Source of the DNA: Podila epigama
Taxonomy: Eukaryota; Mortierellomycota; Mortierellomycetes; Mortierellales; Mortierellaceae
Assembly (NCBI GenBank): GCA_015679605.1
Contig: JAAAVE010000769.1
Coordinates: forward strand, 1 to 13,811
Reading direction: 5' to 3'
Length of the DNA: 13,811 bases
The position numbers were made by a program, and so were the translations under genes. Below, one piece after another: positions 9,494 to 13,811 of this stretch; within the stretch, counting starts at the first letter, position 1, and each line of letters opens with the position of its first letter. Under the pieces are notes generated by a model. The model was not told the DNA's origin. It saw only the letters and a program-made list of their open reading frames with translations, and did not search any database.

Positions 9494-9820
9494 TATGTTC
9501 AGTTAATGCTTCGCACTAGGTTAATGTGTAGGAGTAAGTGTGTATGAATGTGTGTGTGTGTGTGTGGGTGTGTGTGGGTGGGTGATGTGTGCGTTTGTGT
9601 CTTGGGAAGAGGAGGAGAAAGATGAGGTTTGAAGAAGCAACATTTTGATGTATTGCATGTGTCTGTCTGCGCACTGCTCTCTTCTTAGTTCAATGCAACT
9701 TGTCGTTTTCTTCCATGCATGTGCCATCAACAGGGAGATGATTTCTTTCTCAAACTAATTCTCACGACCACCGTCCACACTCCTTTATTTCGGCCTTACA
9801 CCAGCATCATTCTCACTACA
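9494..9820. other. Probable upstream region of the minus-strand gene
   Basis: On the minus strand this reads as a C/T- and CA-rich stretch (CTTCTTCAAACCTCATCTTT and CTCCTCCTCTTCCC, then CACACAC), matching the leaders of other genes in the window. I see no convincing coding exon; the 69-codon minus frame at 9521-9730 is mostly simple repeat. Confidence 0.4.
9549..9583. repeat. GT/CA dinucleotide microsatellite
   Basis: A run of GT repeats beginning in ATGTGTGTGTG, continuing as GTGTGTGGGTGTGTGTGGGT. Simple-sequence repeat directly upstream of the minus-strand gene's first exon. Confidence 0.9.
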
Positions 9821-10357
9821 TACCCCAGTTGGTCGGGTGAACCAAAAGGATAGCGAGAAGACTCTGACCTCAATATTATGTGGAAGGAGAGTTACATTCC
9901 AAGCTACGAGTTTCCCAGTTGCTGTCTGCGTCCAGATTTGGCAAGGAAGCCTCGGCTGTCTTCATTTTGTGGCCTCTCTCGTTGACCATTGAGAGGTCGG
10001 ATGAAGATGGATAGCATCGACGTGGTGTCTATTTCTTGCCACAGCGCGTGGACGTGGGGCAGTGGTACCATACATGATTGTATATGATAAGTGAGATGTG
10101 AACTAGTTACTCATACCCATTCATTTTCTTTTGTCTTTATACTTTACTCCTAGGTAACGCAAAATGATCTATTCTCTAACTCAGGAACAAGTCAACCTTC
10201 AATCATGACATTGACATAGGATAGATGTTCAAGATATCATAGAATAGACAAATAAAGAGTTCATTATCAAGGCTATCATCTCATTCTTGGTGATGTATTA
10301 GCATTTATGAAAGTTGAAAGTCAACGGCAATGATCGTACCCTTGGCTGTTTGTAGAA
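9821..10357 (+). repeat. Direct repeat block, copy 1 (about 520-540 bp)
   Basis: Matches 11830-12364 in the same orientation from TACCCCAGTTGGTCGGG to about ACCCTTGGCTGTTTGTAG. Identity is about 95% over the first 200 bp (7 differences in the 144 bases from 9868) and falls, with indels, towards the right end. Plus-strand reading contains a 48-codon frame at 9868-10014 (VEGELHSKLRVSQLL, then LSASRFGKEASAVFILW) shared with copy 2. A TGA and a one-base deletion near 9840-9855 break the frame that is open in copy 2. Confidence 0.9.
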
Positions 10358-10675
10358 GATTCACTGGATTTTGGATGATACGACGCGTTATTTATCAACT
10401 CCATATTGCCTCTTGGACAAGGACTTTACTATTAACGGTTGGATTATTAAACATGGAGCCCAGCATTCACAGAGCAACATGAAGAATATCAAAGGGCTAA
10501 CATTATTCGAAAAACTAGTTTGATGTGTAGGGTCGGAAGTGTGATTTAGAAGAGTGATACCCAGGTTAGACAGTTTGTGAACATCCTCCCCAAGAAACCA
10601 AGTGAAGGTATGTCATTTGATGAATTTGTTGGTTTGCTTCCCACCAATTTGCGTCCAGTGTTTGTGGGCATGCAG
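10356..10675 (+). pseudogene. Decayed coding remnant downstream of repeat copy 1
   Basis: Immediately right of the repeat, after TTTGTAG, the plus strand has coding-like frames in series. Frame one, 10356-10523, reads KIHWILDDTTRYLSTPYC and LLDKDFTINGWIIKHG. From 10454 the +2-shifted frame reads WSPAFTEQHEEYQRANIIRK and then meets a TAG at 10547-10549. Past that stop, same frame, comes SDTQVRQFVNILPKKPSEG and MSFDEFVGLLPTNLRPVF up to 10675, where a GTGTGT run begins. Such well-mixed residue composition across a shift and a stop is what a recently dead gene looks like. I cannot name the family; a Crinkler-like effector or transposon protein is conceivable but unproven. Confidence 0.5.
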
Positions 10676-11510
10676 GTGTGTCGGTGTGTGTCGGTGTGAG
10701 AACAAGATCTGTGAATGTGTTTGTGTTTGTGTTTGTGTTTGTGTGAATATGTAAGCCTTGGTGGGTGGCGGACCTGACCCCATTTTGTTTCGTCCTTCAC
10801 CACCAACGTTCTCACGCGAATCCACATTCACACGATTCTTACTCAACTGTATTCTCACACCCATCTTATTAACATTCTTCAAGCCTCGCTTTTTTTCAAC
10901 GCGCACGCAGCCAAGGACTAAGTTCAGTGTTAGAATGAACAATACTACAGCAACGTTGTCGTGTTCTCTATCTGGGATTGATCAGTTCTGAAGTAACAAA
11001 CATTTGCTCGCACTGGCCACCTTTTATTTTTAATTCTCCTTGCATCGACTTCCTTTTCACTCCAACAACAACAGTTTAGACGTCTAAAAAAAACACGTTA
11101 CCCCTAGATTTATCTTTTTGTCACCCAAATTTTTTCTATCAAGATAACATGTGTGAATGAATCCTCCCATCGCCTCTTTGAATAAAGGCATGGGCCCACT
11201 TCACATGCGATCCTTCTTTCTGAGATTCAGCCACATGTTCTCACGACTAAACATTCCTTTCTTCTCATCTTTACACCAGTAGCCTACTCTCTTTTATTCA
11301 CCTCATCGAACACATCCCACTTTCACACAACCCACTTTCACACACCTCACAGTCAGCCATCACAACCATCCAGAACGACACTCTCGTTATTCACATCGGA
11401 CCATACCAGTAATTTACTCCTCCATCTAACATCCTTATCAACTCTTCTTCAACAATCCTTCAGCACATTTCTTTCAGTCGTTCTCATAAAAGCTAAGTGA
11501 AGCAGTACAA
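10676..11510. other. Gene-poor spacer with a GTGTTT microsatellite and a leader-like right half
   Basis: The left part holds GT-rich simple sequence, including tandem GTGTTT units at 10717-10745. Minus-strand frames there (10546-10942) are built largely from the repeat (HKHKHKH, TQTQTQT) and are not supported. From about 11230 to 11510 the sequence is CT/CA-rich (CCCACTTTCACACA repeated, TCTTCAACAATCC), typical of a fungal gene leader, and it leads straight into the ATG at 11511. Confidence 0.45.
10717..10745 (+). repeat. Tandem GTGTTT microsatellite
   Basis: About four and a half units of the hexamer GTGTTT in a row, within a broader GT-rich stretch. Confidence 0.9.
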
Positions 11511-12024
11511 ATGTTCTATTCCCACACGGTACCTCAGCCCCAGCAGTCCACACCCACGACATGGCGCTACATTGTGGAGTGGTCAGATCCTCACAGCCTG
11601 GAAGCCTGCCGGACCTATTTTCTTCAACCGATAACTATGTGCCCCTGTGTGTGTGCCTGAAATCCCATTGCTTGACTTTGTTTACAAAGACTAGGCAAGG
11701 AAACTGGCAGCTGGAAGGAAATACTCTTCTCTTGACCAAAGAAGAGGCTTCGCGAAGGCTGAGTCACTTCACAGGATGGATGGCACAGGGGTCCTAGCTT
11801 TAGGTAGCTGTTGACAAATACTTTTCGGTTACCCCAGTTGGTCGGGCGAACCGAAGAGGATAGCGAGAAAACTCTGACCTCAATATTCTGTGGAAGGAGA
11901 GTTACACTCCAAGCTACGAGTTTCCCAATTGCTGTCTGCGTCCAGACTTGGGAAGGAAGCCTCGGCTGTCTTCATTTTGTGGCCTCTCTTGTTGACCATT
12001 GAGAGGTCGGATGAAGATGGGTAG
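11511..12024 (+). pseudogene. Probable frameshifted gene: leader, ATG and N-terminal part, running into repeat copy 2
   Basis: An ATG at 11511 in the context ACAAATG follows a leader-like stretch. It opens a 49-codon frame (MFYSHTVPQPQQSTPTTWRY, then VEWSDPHSLEACRTYFLQP) ending at a TGA at 11658-11660. From about 11690, after a CTTGAC...ACAAAG acceptor-like site, another plus-strand frame reads GNWQLEGNTLLLTKEEASRR and LSHFTGWM to a TAG at 11795-11797. Further on come VDKYFSVTPVGR, VGRTEEDSEKTLTSI and then VEGELHSKLRVSQLL at 11878-12024, each in a different frame or past a stop. A 41-base intron 11649-11689 would join the first two pieces in frame but is very short. I read this as one ancestral gene with several breaks. 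The identity is unknown; SASRLGKEASAVF faintly recalls a degenerate P-loop. Confidence 0.45.
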
Positions 12025-12364
12025 CATCGACGTGGTGTCTTTTTCTTGCCACAGCGCATGGACGTGGGGCAGTGGTGCCATACATGACTATATATGATAT
12101 GTGAGATGTGAACTAGTTACTCATACCTTTTCTTTTTCTTTTGTCTTTATATTCTACTCCAGGGTAACGCAAAATATACTTCTCTCGAACTCAGGAGCAA
12201 GCCAACCTTCAATTGTTGCATATGATTGATGTTCAACATATCATAATAGACAAATAAAGAGTTCATTATCAAGGATTTGATGTCATGCTTGGTGATGTAT
12301 TTGCATTTATGAAATTGAAAAGTGAATGGAAAATGAACAGCACCCTTGAGTGTTTATAGCAGAC
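11830..12364 (+). repeat. Direct repeat block, copy 2
   Basis: Partner of 9821-10357, offset 2009-2010 bases at its left part and about 2002 at its right, so it carries a few indels. In this copy the first frame (PQLVGRTEEDSEKTLTSIF) is intact where copy 1 has TGA and a deletion. A conserved GTGAGATGTG ... TACTCC(T)AG interval inside both copies could be a former intron of about 70 bases. Confidence 0.9.
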
Positions 12365-12786
12365 TTGAGTTTGTTTGTTCATGTATATCATATCAAGCAA
12401 GCTAGTGAGAACAGAATGAATGTTCAAACACACCTTGGTAAACAGAGATATGCACAGACTGTCACTTGTCATATTGCCGTTGACTTGACAAACAATAAAA
12501 TGTAAAATACATGAGGGAGAGATAAAAAAGGGAACACATAAAATTGATGCTGATCAGATAATCAAATCCATCCGTTCCATTCATCCTGATTGAGCCAACC
12601 AAACCCAAAAGACTATTCCATAGTTGAAAGGTGTACACTCGAAATAAAAGAGGTTCTTCCTTCTCGACTTTTTTTGTCTTCTTCTTCCTTCTTTTACTCA
12701 TTCCTTCTTCACTCATTCCTCACCTTGCATTCACTTTCATTCATCACCTTCCATTCCATTACATTCAGTCTGTACATTCATTCATA
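12365..12786 (+). promoter_or_regulatory. Upstream region and leader of LYS12
   Basis: The left part is AT-rich without supported genes. The last 130 bases are strongly pyrimidine-rich (CTTTTTTTGTCTTCTTCTTC) followed by CATTC/CACTT repeats up to the ATG. This is a likely leader or core promoter. I found no exact TGACTC (Gcn4-type) site in it. Confidence 0.45.

Positions 12787-13811
<1,025 letters not shown>

Noticed and set aside
10546-10942. Minus-strand open frames of 93 and 109 codons
   Set aside because: Their length rests on the GTGTTT/GT microsatellite (HKHKHK, TQTQTQ); the better coding signal in this stretch is on the plus strand.
9821-12364. The two direct repeat copies as LTRs of a retrotransposon
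   Set aside because: The ends do not show TG...CA, flanking bases show no target-site duplication, and the 1.5 kb between has no polymerase-like frame.

Overview
This window looks like nuclear DNA of a filamentous fungus, most likely an early-diverging one (Mucoromycota, with Mortierellomycota as my best guess). The coding genes are cut by many short GT-AG introns of about 90-145 bp, plus a few longer ones. Pyrimidine-rich and CA-rich leaders precede the genes, and a homoisocitrate dehydrogenase marks the fungal alpha-aminoadipate lysine pathway. The phylum is an inference from style, not from a marker gene.

Layout, left to right. 111-1860 (+): PRPP synthetase in three exons, complete. 1861-2553: its 3' flank and the leader of the next gene. 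2554/3232-5729 (+): a GH47 alpha-1,2-mannosidase in five exons, complete from the first ATG at 3232, with an open Ser/Gln-rich frame running upstream to 2554 that lacks an ATG. 5886-7758 (+): a TMEM115-type Golgi membrane protein in seven exons, in which two of six introns appear to use GC donors. About 8206-9493 (-): a convergent spliced gene of unknown function, cysteine-rich, whose best start codon is followed at once by a stop, so it may be broken. 9821-12365: a gene-poor stretch with two direct copies of a roughly 520-bp block and plus-strand coding remnants with shifted frames and stops. 12787 to the window end (+): the first three exons of homoisocitrate dehydrogenase (LYS12), cut off by the window edge.

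The four identified genes are housekeeping: nucleotide, histidine and tryptophan precursor supply (PRS), N-glycan trimming in the early secretory pathway (GH47), Golgi membrane function (TMEM115) and lysine synthesis (LYS12). They do not form an operon-like unit; GH47 and TMEM115 are close neighbours and both act in the secretory pathway, which may be chance. The most interesting parts are the paired GC-AG introns, the ATG-less N-terminal extension of the mannosidase, the start-stop minus-strand gene, and the duplicated, decaying gene block.
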